From: Neobacillus sp. PS3-34
GTDB taxonomy: Bacteria; Bacillota; Bacilli; Bacillales; Cytobacillaceae
Assembly (NCBI RefSeq): GCF_030915465.1
Contig: NZ_CP133267.1
Span: 1,835,001 to 1,899,000, forward strand
DNA length: 64,000 nt
Direction: 5' to 3'
Shown here: positions 34,865-45,160 of the stretch, in pieces
Numbering within the stretch: position 1 is the stretch's first letter
Layout: the number at the start of each line of letters is the position of its first letter
Notes under the pieces: model-generated
Told to the model about the DNA's origin: nothing
What the model saw: only the letters and a program-made list of their open reading frames with translations
Database searches by the model: none
Translations under genes and position numbers: made by a program

Positions 34865-35122
34865 ATGCTGTGGCTATGTCCTGAGTATGTAAAACTGGAA
34901 TCAATGGGTTCCGATATTCCTCCTGAAAATCGCATGTTCTCAGACTATATCTCTTGGGATAAGCTAACTGAGGATGGCTGCTGGGGAAAATTTGATAAAG
35001 ACAGTTATCCCCCAGAGGAGTTGGCTAAAATAGGGAAATCCTTTTGGAACACTTTTATATCAGGAAAATGTGAAGGGTTAAAAGCCGTTCTCGAAGAAGC
35101 CTACCACAGAAAAATAAGTTAA
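34865..35122 (+). CDS. Hypothetical protein (85 residues)
   Basis: A small soluble protein, rich in Trp, Glu and Lys, with DYISWDKLTEDGCWGKFDKD and a C-terminal helix GLKAVLEEAYHRK. I do not recognise the family. GAGGAG precedes the ATG by five bases, which supports translation. Confidence 0.55.
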   Translation: MLWLCPEYVKLESMGSDIPPENRMFSDYISWDKLTEDGCWGKFDKDSYPPEELAKIGKSFWNTFISGKCEGLKAVLEEAYHRKIS

Positions 35123-35341
35123 AAAAAGCAGGCTTTTCCATTATAATAGTTATTATAATTCAGTTTTTCATGGAAGAAATTCTATCTTCTCGGGAAAGAT
35201 ACCTTAATAGGGATTTAAAATCATTTATTCGGGAATGGAATAATAGGCCGGTAAAAAGCATTCCGAATAAAAAATGTGATTTCCGCCTGGACTAATTGTT
35301 CGTTATAATAATACAAAGATATTATTTAAAGGAAGTGCACT

Positions 35342-36085
35342 GTGAAAAAGCATATACCGAATCTTTTAACGTTTGGAAACCTATTTTGCGGCTTTTTATC
35401 CATCAGCTATATTATCAATGGAGATCCAAAAAATGCGACTATCCTCATTTTCATCGCCATTATGCTTGATGCATTGGACGGCAGGGTAGCTAGAATTTTA
35501 GGTGTATCAAATGAAATTGGCAAAGAACTTGATTCACTGGCAGACATCGTTTCATTTGGTGTGGCTCCGGCATTTTTGACGATTCACACTTATCTTACCG
35601 GCTACGGTATGACAGGGATTGTACTGGCCAGTTTATTTCCGCTGTTTGGCTCCTACCGGCTGGCTCGCTTCAATATTACCGCCCAGGAGGAATCACTAAA
35701 ACACTTCAAAGGGATTCCCATCACACTTGCGGGGGCAATTGTAGCGTTTTTGATCCTGTTCTCTAAAGATATTCCGGCATGGGTTTTCCTTATTATTTAT
35801 TATGCATTAGCGATTTTAATGGTCAGCACGGTTAAAATCCCGAGCATGAAGAAAATTAAATTGCCAAAGAACAGTATTATCACCACAATATTCCTGATTT
35901 ATATGTTCTACTTATTATCAAAATCGCATTTCAGGCATGTTCCGGAATTTTTCTACGTAGCTTTGGCGACATATATTCTATTTATCGTCTTTAGGTTCAT
36001 CAAAGAAAAAGAACCAAGGCTCCCACGAATCAAACGCAAGAAAATAAAAGTAAAACGCTTCAAGCGCGCGAAGCATAATAAATAG
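35342..36085 (+). CDS. pssA: CDP-diacylglycerol--serine O-phosphatidyltransferase
   Basis: 247-residue membrane enzyme making phosphatidylserine from CDP-diacylglycerol and serine, the first step to phosphatidylethanolamine. The CDP-alcohol phosphotransferase motif DxxDGxxARxxGxxxxxGxxxDxxxD is intact (LDALDGRVARILG ... ELDSLAD, residues ~40-65). Six to eight helices follow, and a very basic C-terminal tail. Start GTG with AAGGAAG upstream. Unlike in B. subtilis, no psd gene follows; the next gene is convergent argS. Confidence 0.95.
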   Translation: MKKHIPNLLTFGNLFCGFLSISYIINGDPKNATILIFIAIMLDALDGRVARILGVSNEIGKELDSLADIVSFGVAPAFLTIHTYLTGYGMTGIVLASLFPLFGSYRLARFNITAQEESLKHFKGIPITLAGAIVAFLILFSKDIPAWVFLIIYYALAILMVSTVKIPSMKKIKLPKNSIITTIFLIYMFYLLSKSHFRHVPEFFYVALATYILFIVFRFIKEKEPRLPRIKRKKIKVKRFKRAKHNK

Positions 36086-36089
36086 TGCA

Positions 36090-36127
36090 AAAAAAGCGGG
36101 TGCTTAACAAAGCATTCCGCTTTTTTG
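36090..36127. terminator. Shared terminator of pssA and argS
   Basis: AAAAAAGCGGGTGCTT/AAGCATTCCGCTTTTTT with T tracts in both directions between the convergent genes. Confidence 0.85.
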
Positions 36128-36134
36128 TTTGGAA

Positions 36135-37837
36135 TTACATCTCCTCAGGAGCTCCTATTCCTAATAACCGCAAGCCTTCCTTCAGGACAATTTTCACACA
36201 ATAAACAAGCGATAGTCGTTCCTGTTTTTTTTCTTGGTCATCCAATATGCGAACGGAGGCATAATATTTATTAAATGCTTTTGAAAGCTCAATCACGTAT
36301 TTGGCAATTTGTGATGGATCATATTCCTCCATTGCCCGCATTACCGTATCAGGAAAGTACATTAAGGTGTGAACCACCGGCCACGCTTCGTCTAAATCCA
36401 TTAAAGCTGATTCGTCACTTTCCTTATAATTACCCTTTCGAAGAAGTGAAGCGGCACGGGCGTGGGTGTATTGAACATATGGACCAGTATCGCCTTCAAA
36501 TCTCAGCATGTCTGTTAAGGAAAATTCGATATCGTTTAAGCGGAAATGCTTTAGGTCGTGAAAAATCACCGCTCCCGTTCCTACCTGGCGGGCGACCTCC
36601 TCTTTTGAAGCAAGGGAAGGATTCTTCTCTTGGATTCCCTCCAAGGCAAGGCGAATTGCCTCATTTAACACTTCCTCCAATAAAACAACCTTGCCTTTAC
36701 GCGTGGACATTTTTTTGCCGTCTTTTAAAATCATGCCAAATGGAACATGGGTCAAGCCTTTGTACCATTGGTACCCCATTTTCTCAAGCACAGCAAACAG
36801 TTGTTTAAAGTGAAGGGTCTGCTCATTGCCCACCACGTAAAAGGATTTAACAAATTGATACTGTTCCTGACGATACATCGCGGCTGCAAGGTCACGGGTC
36901 GCATACAGGGTTGCTCCGTCCCTTTTCTTTATTAAGCAGGGAGGCAGTTCTTTCTGGCTCAGCGAAACTACTTGCGCACCTTCCGATTCCTCCAGTAAAT
37001 TCATTTGCTCCAGCAACTCGATGACCGTGTTCATCTTATCATTATAAAATGCTTCCCCATTATCGGAATCAAAAGAGATTCCTAACAGCTGATAAATTTT
37101 TGAAAACTCTTTAAGCGATTCTTCACGAAACCATTTCCACAGCTGCATCGCTTCCTCATCAGCATCTTCCAGCTTCTTGAACCATTCACGGCCTGGTCGT
37201 TTAGGTCTGGTTTTTGTTCGGCTTCATCATGGAATTTAACATACAATTTTAACAGCTCTTTAATGGGGCTCTCTCTTACTTTCTCTTCATCACCCCACAG
37301 CTTGTAAGCGACAATCAGTTTTCCGAACTGTGTTCCCCAATCACCTAAATGATTAATTCGAACTGGCTGATAACCGCATTTTTCGGCAATCAAAGATAAT
37401 GCATTCCCAATAACCGTCGAACGCAGATGCCCCATTGAAAAAGGCTTCGCTATATTTGGAGATGAAAAATCGACGGTGATAACTCCGCTGTTACCAAAGT
37501 TCAGAGAACCAAAGAATTCTTTTTGTGAAATGACTTCTTTTATGACTCTAGCGGAAACCATATTTTTATTTAAAAAAACATTCACATAACCGCCCACTGC
37601 TTCTATTTTTTCAAAAAGTGGCGACTGGATGCTCTCTGCCACTTCTAATGCTATTGTATGGGGAGCCTTCCGATAAAGCTTCGACAGCTCGAAACACGGA
37701 AAAGCAAGGTCGCCCATCTTGTCATGCTTTGGTTTTTCAATCATGTTTATTAGCTTGCTTTGTTCTAATTGCCCACTTAAATAATCATTTAGCAGCCCTG
37801 CAAAATCGTCCTTGTAATTCAATGTTATCTCCTCCAA
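36135..37837 (-). pseudogene. argS: Arginine--tRNA ligase, frameshifted
   Basis: Two frames together give a complete class I ArgRS of about 566 residues. The N-terminal add-1 domain, the HIGH-like SMGHLRSTVIGNAL near residue 132, and GDWGTQFGKLIVAYKLWG are in the first frame; GMILKDGKKMSTRKGKVVLL and the C-terminal DALR domain ending in LLGIGAPEEM are in the second. The frame breaks near 37190, where restoring one C in minus-strand AGGCCGTG joins DQA to REWFKKLEDADEEAMQLW. A T-box leader with an Arg specifier controls it. ArgRS is essential unless a second copy exists, so either another argS is present or the break is an assembly error. Confidence 0.93.
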
Positions 37838-37841
37838 ATAA

Positions 37842-38095
37842 AAAACTCCCGCCTCTTTTAAAAAAGAGGCGGGAGTTTGAATTAATCCCGCGGTACCACT
37901 CTAATTGTTTTTATCTAAATGATAAAAACCACTTCGACATTGTTAACGAGGTTTCTCCCCGACTTTCCCTACTTCATATTCAGGCAAGCATCTCCAAAGT
38001 GCGCTTCATTATTTGCTCCGCGCCAGGCTCTCACTATCCCAGGCTCGCTTTCGCTTCTGCAAAATAACTACTCTCTTCTTCTCTGACTTTAAATG
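37842..38095 (-). promoter_or_regulatory. T-box leader, arginine-specific, controlling argS
   Basis: The T-box AGAGTGGTACCGCGGGATT lies at 37885-37903 on the minus strand, followed by the terminator stem AACTCCCGCCTCTTTT/AAAAGAGGCGGGAGTT (37842-37880) and a T tract. By analogy with the ileS leader the specifier is CGC at 38001-38003 in AATGAAGCGCACTTTGGAG, an arginine codon. Confidence 0.9.
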
Positions 38096-38147
38096 GTATT
38101 TTTACCTATTATACTCAGTTACCAATAAAAAACAATCAAAATTTTAT

Positions 38148-38375
38148 TTAAAAGAAAAAACTTAAGATGATTCCGATTATACCGCTGACAGCCAGGAAGC
38201 CAACCATAAAATAGCCGATATACCTAATTCCTTTTGGAAGTGAACCAAACCGGACATTTTGCCTTTTATATATTGTGCCCCCTTCAATTCTTTGTATATC
38301 CTCCAAGGGTGTATATACTTTATCCGATTCATTAGGGTTATATTCCTCTGTAGATTGGGTTTCATGGACTTTCAA
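38148..38375 (-). CDS. Small membrane protein (75 residues)
   Basis: A hydrophilic N-terminal half (ETQSTEEYNPNESDKVYTPL) and one C-terminal transmembrane helix (YFMVGFLAVSGIIGIILSFF). Start TTG 38375 with AAGGGGTGA five bases ahead; the alternative ATG 38365 frame gives an unconvincing protein. Unknown function, unknown family. Confidence 0.6.
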   Translation of the reverse strand: MKVHETQSTEEYNPNESDKVYTPLEDIQRIEGGTIYKRQNVRFGSLPKGIRYIGYFMVGFLAVSGIIGIILSFFF

Positions 38376-38630
38376 AAAATCACCCCTTCGTATTTCTTTA
38401 TAGTATTCTCCTTTTCCAAATTAATTCCTTTTTATCTTCATTAGTTTGACTTCTATAATATTTACCTTCTTAACCGCATTCATAGGTAGACCTATTTTTT
38501 TAATAATCCTGTTTTATCTAAAATAATAGTTTAAATTCAGATTTAACAAAATCGTCAAAAAATAAAGTGATTTTTCACACATGGGGTGAATTTTAAAAAA
38601 GAGTAAAATGAGAAAAAGGATCTTTGGACG

Positions 38631-39928
38631 GTGAATAATTTGGAAGTGACAAGACAGCTGTTTTTTAATCTATCTATCATATTAGTTTTTCTCTTTTTTT
38701 TGCAATTAAGGCTTGACCGCAAAGTAAATGCAAAAGCATCCAAATTCTTATTGTTTTCATATTTTTCGGCTGCGGTTTTTTTATGTATGCTGCTTTCTGT
38801 AGAAACAAATAGCGATATAAGGTTCGATTTGCGACAAGTACCGATTATAGTAGGTACCTTATACCTTGGCTGGTGGCGGTTTTTCTTTTTACGCTGTTAC
38901 GATCATCTTTCGTGCCTTCTTAGGAATTAATATGGGCTTATGGGTTTGTACGGTTGTCTATGGCATTCAAGCTATCATCCTAATCTCCCTTCACCGTCGT
39001 TTCCTGGAGAAACATAACTCTTTTGGAAGAGTGGCCATTTCTATTCTAATTTCGATTTTTTCATCCATTACCTTAATCACCATTTTGGATTTTTTAGATA
39101 AACCCATCGATTCAAAAAATCTTATAATTAGTTTTCTTGTTTTGCCTGCCTTAGGAACTGGCCTCATGACACATACCATAGAAAATTGGCAGAAGAACCG
39201 GGAAATCAGAAGCAGCTTTTGAAATCAGAAAAGCTGGAGAGTATTTCCCACCTTAGTTCAGCCCTCGCCATGAAATCCGCAATCCAATGACAGCGATTAA
39301 AGGCTTTTTACAGCTTATTATTACTGACGGATTTGATGAGAAAAAGAAGAAAGAGTACGCATTAATTGCGGTATCTGAAATCGATCGGGCTGAACGAATT
39401 ATTAGGGATTTCCTTACATATGCAAAGCCAGTTTCTAACAAAAAGGATAAAATAAATTTAGCTGAAGAGATATATAAGATAGTGGAAATAATAGAGCCTC
39501 TTGCACATCTTAATACTGTTGAAATCTATTTTGATTCCCAACCCTCCTGTTTCATGCTCGGAGAGAAAGCTTCAATTCATCAATGTTTATTGAATCTATT
39601 TAAGAACTCTATTGAAGCAATGGAAAACGGAGGGGTCCTATCCATCTGTACCTATCAGGATGATTCTAATTTATATGTTGATATCAAAGATACCGGGATT
39701 GGAATGAGTGAAGTGCAATTAAAACGCTTAGGGAAACCTTTTTTTAGTACGAAGGGCGACAAAGGGACCGGACTTGGCATGATGACAACATTCACTCTAA
39801 TAAAATCGATGAACGGATCAATTGATGTCTCTAGTAAACTTGGCGCTGGGACTACTTTTACCCTTTCGTTTCCTTTATTCGAGCAAGGTACTGGTAAAGA
39901 GTTAGCATTAATGAAACAATTAATTTAA
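38631..39928 (+). pseudogene. KinB-like sensor histidine kinase, copy 1, with three frameshifts
   Basis: Reassembled: an N-terminal five-to-six helix LytS/5TMR-type sensor (FDLRQVPIIVGTLYLGWW), the H box ALAHEIRNPMTAIKGF, and the ATPase with N box NLFKNSIEAMENGG, G1 DTGIGMS and G2 GDKGTGLGMMT. This architecture is that of sporulation kinase KinB, which feeds the Spo0 phosphorelay. Breaks: an extra T in TTTTT at 38886-38890; one base missing near 39212; one C missing near 39269 just at the phosphoacceptor His codon. Start GTG 38631. It is followed 158 bases later by a paralogue of the same type. Confidence 0.85.
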
Positions 39929-40086
39929 ATGACGGTTTATGCGTTCCTGGATTCACTGGAACGTTTTTTAAATAAAATGGTATTTATTACAACTTTCGCA
40001 CAAATTTTACAAAATAATTGCCGAATAAAATTATCACATGTAAAATGTTGTTAATTAATAACATTTCGGCGGTGAAAACCTAAAAA

Positions 40087-41372
40087 ATGACAAAGCATTT
40101 ATTATTTAACCTCTCTCTTCTTATATTGATACTTTTTATATCACGTTTATTTATAGAACGTTACCCAAAGAAAAATATTAACCGAATCGTTATGTTTTTC
40201 GGTTTTACGATTTCTCTCCTAGTATGCCTTTGGTTTTCCGCACCTATCAATGGGGATTTCCGTATTGATTTACGGCAAATCCCTGTCATTATAGGAGGCT
40301 TATATCTTGGATTTGGTCCATGGTTAGCGGTTTTAACTATTATTATCAGAGGGCTTTTTTACGGTTTTCATACCGGTTTTATCGCTGCCACAACCATATA
40401 CAGCCTTTATGCCATTTTACTTTGGGTGCTTCATCCTTTATTTATGAGATTGCCTGTCGCCAGGCGTGTACGTTCTACCATCCTGTTCACAGCCTTCATG
40501 TCGCTCATTACAATGGGTGTAATGGGACTGTTTAAGGGTGGATTAATTCATAGCTATGAGATTTGGATTGCATTTTTAGTGATTCCCTCTCTTGGGGCTG
40601 GAATGGTTTCCTACGTACTTGAAGCCCTTTCGCAAAATGATTTCCTCCAAAATGAGATGATCAAATCGCAGAAAATGGATGCTGCAAGCAACCTGGCTGC
40701 ATCCATCGCCCACGAAATAAGAAACCCGTTAACTTCAGCCAGCGGCTTTCTTCAGCTTGTAAATGAGGATTCAGCTGTAGAGGGAAATATAAAAGATTAT
40801 GTAACATTTGCGTTGCAGGAATTACAAAGTGCCGAAAAAATAATAAGCGATTACCTTACTTTTACCAAACCTTCTCTCATATCTATTGAGGAAATGGATG
40901 TAAATGAGGAAATCCGGACTGTTTTAAATGTCCTCAAGCCCCTTGCAAACATGAATTCGGTTGAGATTTTATGCGAATGGGGACCTATCAGTGTATTTTC
41001 TGGAGATCGGCAGAAGTTTAGGCAATGCCTTTTAAACATTTTGCAAAATGGCCTGGAGGCAATGCCTAATGGCGGAATCCTTTCTGTCACTACTGCCCAT
41101 ATCAGCAAAGAGATTGAAATAACTATTCAGGATACTGGTATCGGTATGACTAAAGAACAGATTCACAGGCTGGGAGAGCCATTTTACTCCATAAAAGATG
41201 GTAAGGGAACCTGCCTTGCCTTATGGTAGCTTACAGTATTATCAGGGCGTTTCAAGGGAAATGGAGAGTAGCAAGTGTAAACCAGCAAGGCACAACCTTT
41301 GTCCTTACCTTTCCACACAAACTAATTTTACAAAACGGAATTCCTGCAAATGTTATATCCTTAAATAAATAA
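40087..41372 (+). pseudogene. KinB-like sensor histidine kinase, copy 2, frameshifted near the end
   Basis: About 428 residues when repaired. N-terminal 5TMR-type membrane sensor (FRIDLRQIPVIIGGLYLGFG), H box SIAHEIRNPLTSASGFLQLV, N box NILQNGLEAMPNGG, G1 DTGIGMT. The frame breaks near 41218, inside G2: GKGT is followed by CLALW and a stop, whereas one base more gives GLMVAYSIIRAF and the rest of the ATPase, ending at 41372. It parallels copy 1 in order and domain content, so the pair arose by tandem duplication. Probable input to Spo0F/Spo0A (family knowledge). Confidence 0.87.
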
Positions 41373-41404
41373 TGTCGGTAACTTGAAGTGAGCAAAGGCA
41401 ACAT

Positions 41405-42013
41405 TCACCTTTGCTCTAATGATTTAAAATGCCTTATGATCCCCCAGCAAATTAAGCTCAGCAGCCAATAGATAGGGAATGAGTATATGTTTCTCCATAT
41501 TATCTGCTTGTATATTTTCAGCCATTCCATCACAGGTTCTGCGACAAATGCCAGCATAAAAGATAATAATAATGAATAGAGTGCAAACTTTTTAAAGTTT
41601 TTTCCCCAACGTTGAAAGACCAGCATAAATGGAATAATCACAATCCCTACATCGTAAGGATAAAATTGCGGGTCCATAAATGGGGTTAGTCTTATACGGT
41701 AAGTCCATAACATCATGTTGCTTCCAATGGAGTCCAAAATGGTTGCTGCAACTCCATAAAATAAACCAAATGCAGTAACTTCAGTAATTCTTTTTTTATC
41801 TACAACAAACCACCAGATAATTGCAGGAACAATAGAAAGGATGACTAAAAACCACCATTTTGGTGTTAAAAAACTGGTTTGGTACCAGTAAGTATTAATG
41901 AGTTCATGCATGGCCCTTTCCGCTTCTAAAACCTGGTGAAGCGAAACAGTTCCAATTGTATGTACATCGTATAAAACAAACCCGATACTCTCCGCCGCCG
42001 TCAGAAAAATCAC
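41405..42013 (-). CDS. CBO0543-family membrane protein
   Basis: 202 residues, five to six transmembrane helices, with the family pattern PKWWFLVILSIVPAIIWWFV, VVDKKRITEVTAFGLFYGV and a closing YSFPIYWLLSLICWGI. These proteins are common, often multicopy, in Bacillus and have no known function. Start GTG 42013 with GGAG five bases ahead. Confidence 0.8.
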   Translation of the reverse strand: MIFLTAAESIGFVLYDVHTIGTVSLHQVLEAERAMHELINTYWYQTSFLTPKWWFLVILSIVPAIIWWFVVDKKRITEVTAFGLFYGVAATILDSIGSNMMLWTYRIRLTPFMDPQFYPYDVGIVIIPFMLVFQRWGKNFKKFALYSLLLSFMLAFVAEPVMEWLKIYKQIIWRNIYSFPIYWLLSLICWGIIRHFKSLEQR

Positions 42014-42124
42014 ATCCTCTCCGCATTATTATGCGGTTTTTCCATTAAAATCATGCTAGGGCATACACCATTAATTTTGACGGTCTTTATTTTTCCGAAA
42101 AGGATAATATAAAGCAAATTTTAT

Positions 42125-42165
42125 CCAAGTAAAAAACCAGCAGAATCTGCTGGTTTTTTACTTGG
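42125..42165. terminator. Strong bidirectional terminator
   Basis: CCAAGTAAAAAACCAGCAGA pairs with its exact complement; the internal A/T runs serve as T tracts both ways. It closes the GGDEF-EAL gene on the minus strand. Confidence 0.9.
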
Positions 42166-42172
42166 AATGTAT

Positions 42173-44415
42173 TTAAATTGGTAAGCCTTTTGCCGTACAG
42201 CCAGCCATGAACAACTGCTCGATTTCCTCTGATGGCAGCGGCTTGCTGTAGAAGTAGCCCTGGCCTACTCCGCATTCATTTTCCTTCAAGAACTGGACCT
42301 GCTCTTGTGTTTCAATCCCTTCAGCTATAACTTGAAACTGGAGGTTATGCCCCATATCAATAATCGTTTTGACCATTGCTCCCTGGCTTGAATGATGGAT
42401 AATATCATCTACGAATGACTTATCGATCTTAATGCTGTCAATTGGCAGATGTTTGAGATAGCTTAAGGAAGAATAACCCGTTCCAAAATCATCGATTGTA
42501 TTTTTCACCCCAAGCTCCTTCAACTGATTAAGGATAATCGTCGACCTTTCAATGTCCTGCATAATGCTTTCTGTAATTTCAAGTTCAAGAAAATTCGGGT
42601 CCAAGCCGGTTTCTTGTAAAATTTTCGTGACCAGCTCCACAAAATCATCTTCCTGGATTTGGCGGACGGATATATTTACTGCAATCGGAAAAGCTTCTAA
42701 CCCGCGATCCTGCCATGCCTTATTTTGCTCACAAGCCTTTCTAAGCACCCATTTTCCGAGAGGGACGATCAACCCGGTTTCTTCCGCAAGCGATATGAAA
42801 TCACCTGGAGAAATAAATCCCCTTTCCGGATGGTGCCAGCGGACCAATGCTTCCGCACCGATTATTTTGCCTGTTTCCAGTTCTACCTGCGGTTGATAGA
42901 ACAGCACAAATTGATTCTGTTCCAGCGCCTTGCGCATCCCATTTTCCAGTTCCATCTTGCGGGATGAAAGGCCATGGAGCTGGGATGTATAGAATTGAAA
43001 ATTGTTCTTCCCTCGTTCTTTTGCAAGATACATGGCGGTATCCGCATGCTTAATCAGTGTTTCCTCATCATCCCCATCCGTCGGCGAAAGGCTGATGCCT
43101 ATACTTGGAGTAACAAAGAATTCCTGTTGGTTAATTTCTATTGGATAGGAAAACTCAGCGAGAATCCGCTGTGCAAGCTGGATAACTTTTACTTTATCAA
43201 TATTTTCAAGCAGGATGATAAATTCATCCCCGCCCTGGCGTGAAACCATTCCTTCTTCCTGGACGGCGTTCTTTAAGCGCTTTGCGACAATTTGTAAAAT
43301 AAGATCCCCAATCGTATGGCCTTTTGTATCATTAATAATCTTAAAACGGTCCAAATCCAAAAACAGGACGGCGAGCATTCCATTATTCAGCTTTTTCAAC
43401 GCTTCATTCAAATGCTGTCTGAACATATTCCGGTTAGGCAAGCCTGTTAACGCATCATAGTAAGCCATATATTGAATCGTTTTTTCCGTTTTCTTGCGTT
43501 GTGTTATATCCCGCCCGACAATCTGCCTTGCCACCCTTCCCTCATAAAGGATCGGCATGGCTGTCATTTCGACCTCTATGCTTTTACCATCAAGGCGCAC
43601 GGCCAAAATTCAAACCGCATTTTTACTTCGAAATCATCCTCAATCGTCAGTTCTCGTTTTTTGATTTGCTCAAGAATTTCTGCAGGAATCATTTTCGTCA
43701 CAGACTGCCCAATCAGTTCTTTTGTACTGGCAGCGCCAAAAAGACGGCAGCCTGATTCATTTATGTAATCAATCTTTCCTCGGCTGTAAACAGCAATAAT
43801 ATCAGGCGACATCTCAACAATACTCCGATACCGCCCCTCGCTTTCCTTCTTATCAGTAATGTCAAACAGTACACTATTAAAATCCACAAGATTCCCATTT
43901 TCATCAAGTGCCGGAATGCCGCGGTCCTGAATCCATCGCACTTCGCCATCAGGACGGATAATCCTGTAACTACTTGTGACAACCTTCCCCATTGACAATT
44001 GGTTCTCCCTTTCAACAAGAACATGCAAATCCTCTGGATGGATGACCTTTTTCCAAAGCGTTTTATCCTGATAAAACTCTGCGGACGAATAGCCATATAA
44101 TTTTTCAATTCCAGGTGTAATTAATAAGGTTCCACTCTTTAAGTCATGGGACCAGATGGCCACATCAAGCGTATCGAATATATTCTTAAGCCTTTTGCGG
44201 TTTTTATGGAGTTCTGATGCCGTTTTGTTAATTCCCTTCAGCATAAAATAAACCAAAAACAATGAAACAAGGAGTACCCCTAAATCTACGATAAAAGCCC
44301 TTAATCCTTTGAACCTAAAAATGAAGAAGCTTGCTTCATCAAATAATTCAGCAATGATAATGAACCCCAATATAATGATTAAATTATGCTTATGGATTTC
44401 TTTTTTAAACTTCAT
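42173..44415 (-). pseudogene. PAS-PAS-GGDEF-EAL cyclic-di-GMP protein, frameshifted
   Basis: Repaired length about 747 residues. Two N-terminal membrane helices, PAS 1 (LDVAIWSHDLKSGTLLITPG), PAS 2 (SIVEMSPDIIAVYSRGKIDY), a GGDEF domain with intact RQGGDEF and LDLDRFKIIND, and an EAL domain with intact AEALVRWHHP and TIDDFGTGYSSLSYL. Both active sites look complete, so it could make and break c-di-GMP. The break is near 43607, where TTTT on the minus strand needs one more T to join FEF to LAVRLDGKS. Single gene with GGGGG before the ATG. Confidence 0.88.
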
Positions 44416-44536
44416 ATGTAACCCCCTGTGACAGGTTCCCTCTAATTTCTATTTTTTCCGACATTTTCTTAAACATATCAAAAAAACAGAAATATAACAA
44501 TGAAGCTTTTTAAAGCGCTATCATTTTTTTAAAAAA

Positions 44537-44570
44537 ATAAGCGTTACTCCCATCAGGGTGTAACGCTTAT
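44537..44570 (-). terminator. Terminator of the ribA-ribD-HAD operon
   Basis: ATAAGCGTTACTCCC/GGGTGTAACGCTTAT stem, four-base loop, with a T run on the minus strand directly after the HAD gene. Confidence 0.85.
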
Positions 44571-44572
44571 CC

Positions 44573-45145
44573 TTATTTCAGCTGATCCTTTATTGTTTCG
44601 GAAAATTCTCTCCAGCTTGTAATTCGGGGATAACTGGCATGCCTGTTATAGGATTGATCCATAACAAAGATATTCAGGGAATCTGCCTCAAGAGTTTCCA
44701 GCACGGCTGGCTTATCATCAAAATAATAGTCCAACTCGAGTTCACGGATAATTTTCACTTTCTCTTCGTCTTTCATTCCGTAATAAAACCGGCCCTCCTG
44801 GACGGGAAATCCCTGCTCCATCATCCATTTCTTTGTCCGCTCTCCGTGTTCCTTCGGTCGTGCGGTTATATAATAGATTTCATGTCCGCTCTCGTTTAGC
44901 GCCTGCAAAAACTCAAGAGCATTCGGAAACGGAGGGCACGAGGTAAAGTATATCTCTTCCAGCGATTCGTTCCACATTCGGCCGCCTTCTTCTGCCGTCA
45001 TGCCAAATGGTTCGTGGATTTCGACCGTTTCTAACGCACGAAAAACGTCCAGACCAATCTCTTGTTCTAATTTTTTATTATACAGATGAAACGCATGCTC
45101 CCTCAGGTTAATAAGCGTGTCATCAATATCAAAGCCAAATTTCAT
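44573..45145 (-). CDS. HAD-superfamily phosphatase, 5'-nucleotidase (NT5C-like)
   Basis: 190 residues from ATG 45145 (AGAGGT 8 bases ahead). HAD motif I is FGFDIDDTLINL; motif II lies in YYITARPKEHGERTKKW; motif III/IV in LDYYFDDKPAVLE. It resembles YqfW-type nucleotidases. It starts 15 bases after ribD in the same operon, so an attractive substrate is 5-amino-6-ribitylamino-uracil 5'-phosphate, whose dephosphorylation in Bacillus is done by HAD enzymes. That assignment rests on context only. Confidence 0.85.
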   Translation of the reverse strand: MKFGFDIDDTLINLREHAFHLYNKKLEQEIGLDVFRALETVEIHEPFGMTAEEGGRMWNESLEEIYFTSCPPFPNALEFLQALNESGHEIYYITARPKEHGERTKKWMMEQGFPVQEGRFYYGMKDEEKVKIIRELELDYYFDDKPAVLETLEADSLNIFVMDQSYNRHASYPRITSWREFSETIKDQLK

Positions 45146-45160
45146 GATCAATACCTCTTT

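Noticed and set aside
35170..35295. 41-codon ORF between the hypothetical gene and pssA
   Set aside because: ATG without any Shine-Dalgarno and no recognisable features; could be a remnant but unsupported.
41388..41418. GAGCAAAGG/CCTTTGCTC hairpin as a terminator of the second kinase
   Set aside because: Only a short T tract follows and it overlaps the end of the convergent membrane-protein gene; too weak to call.
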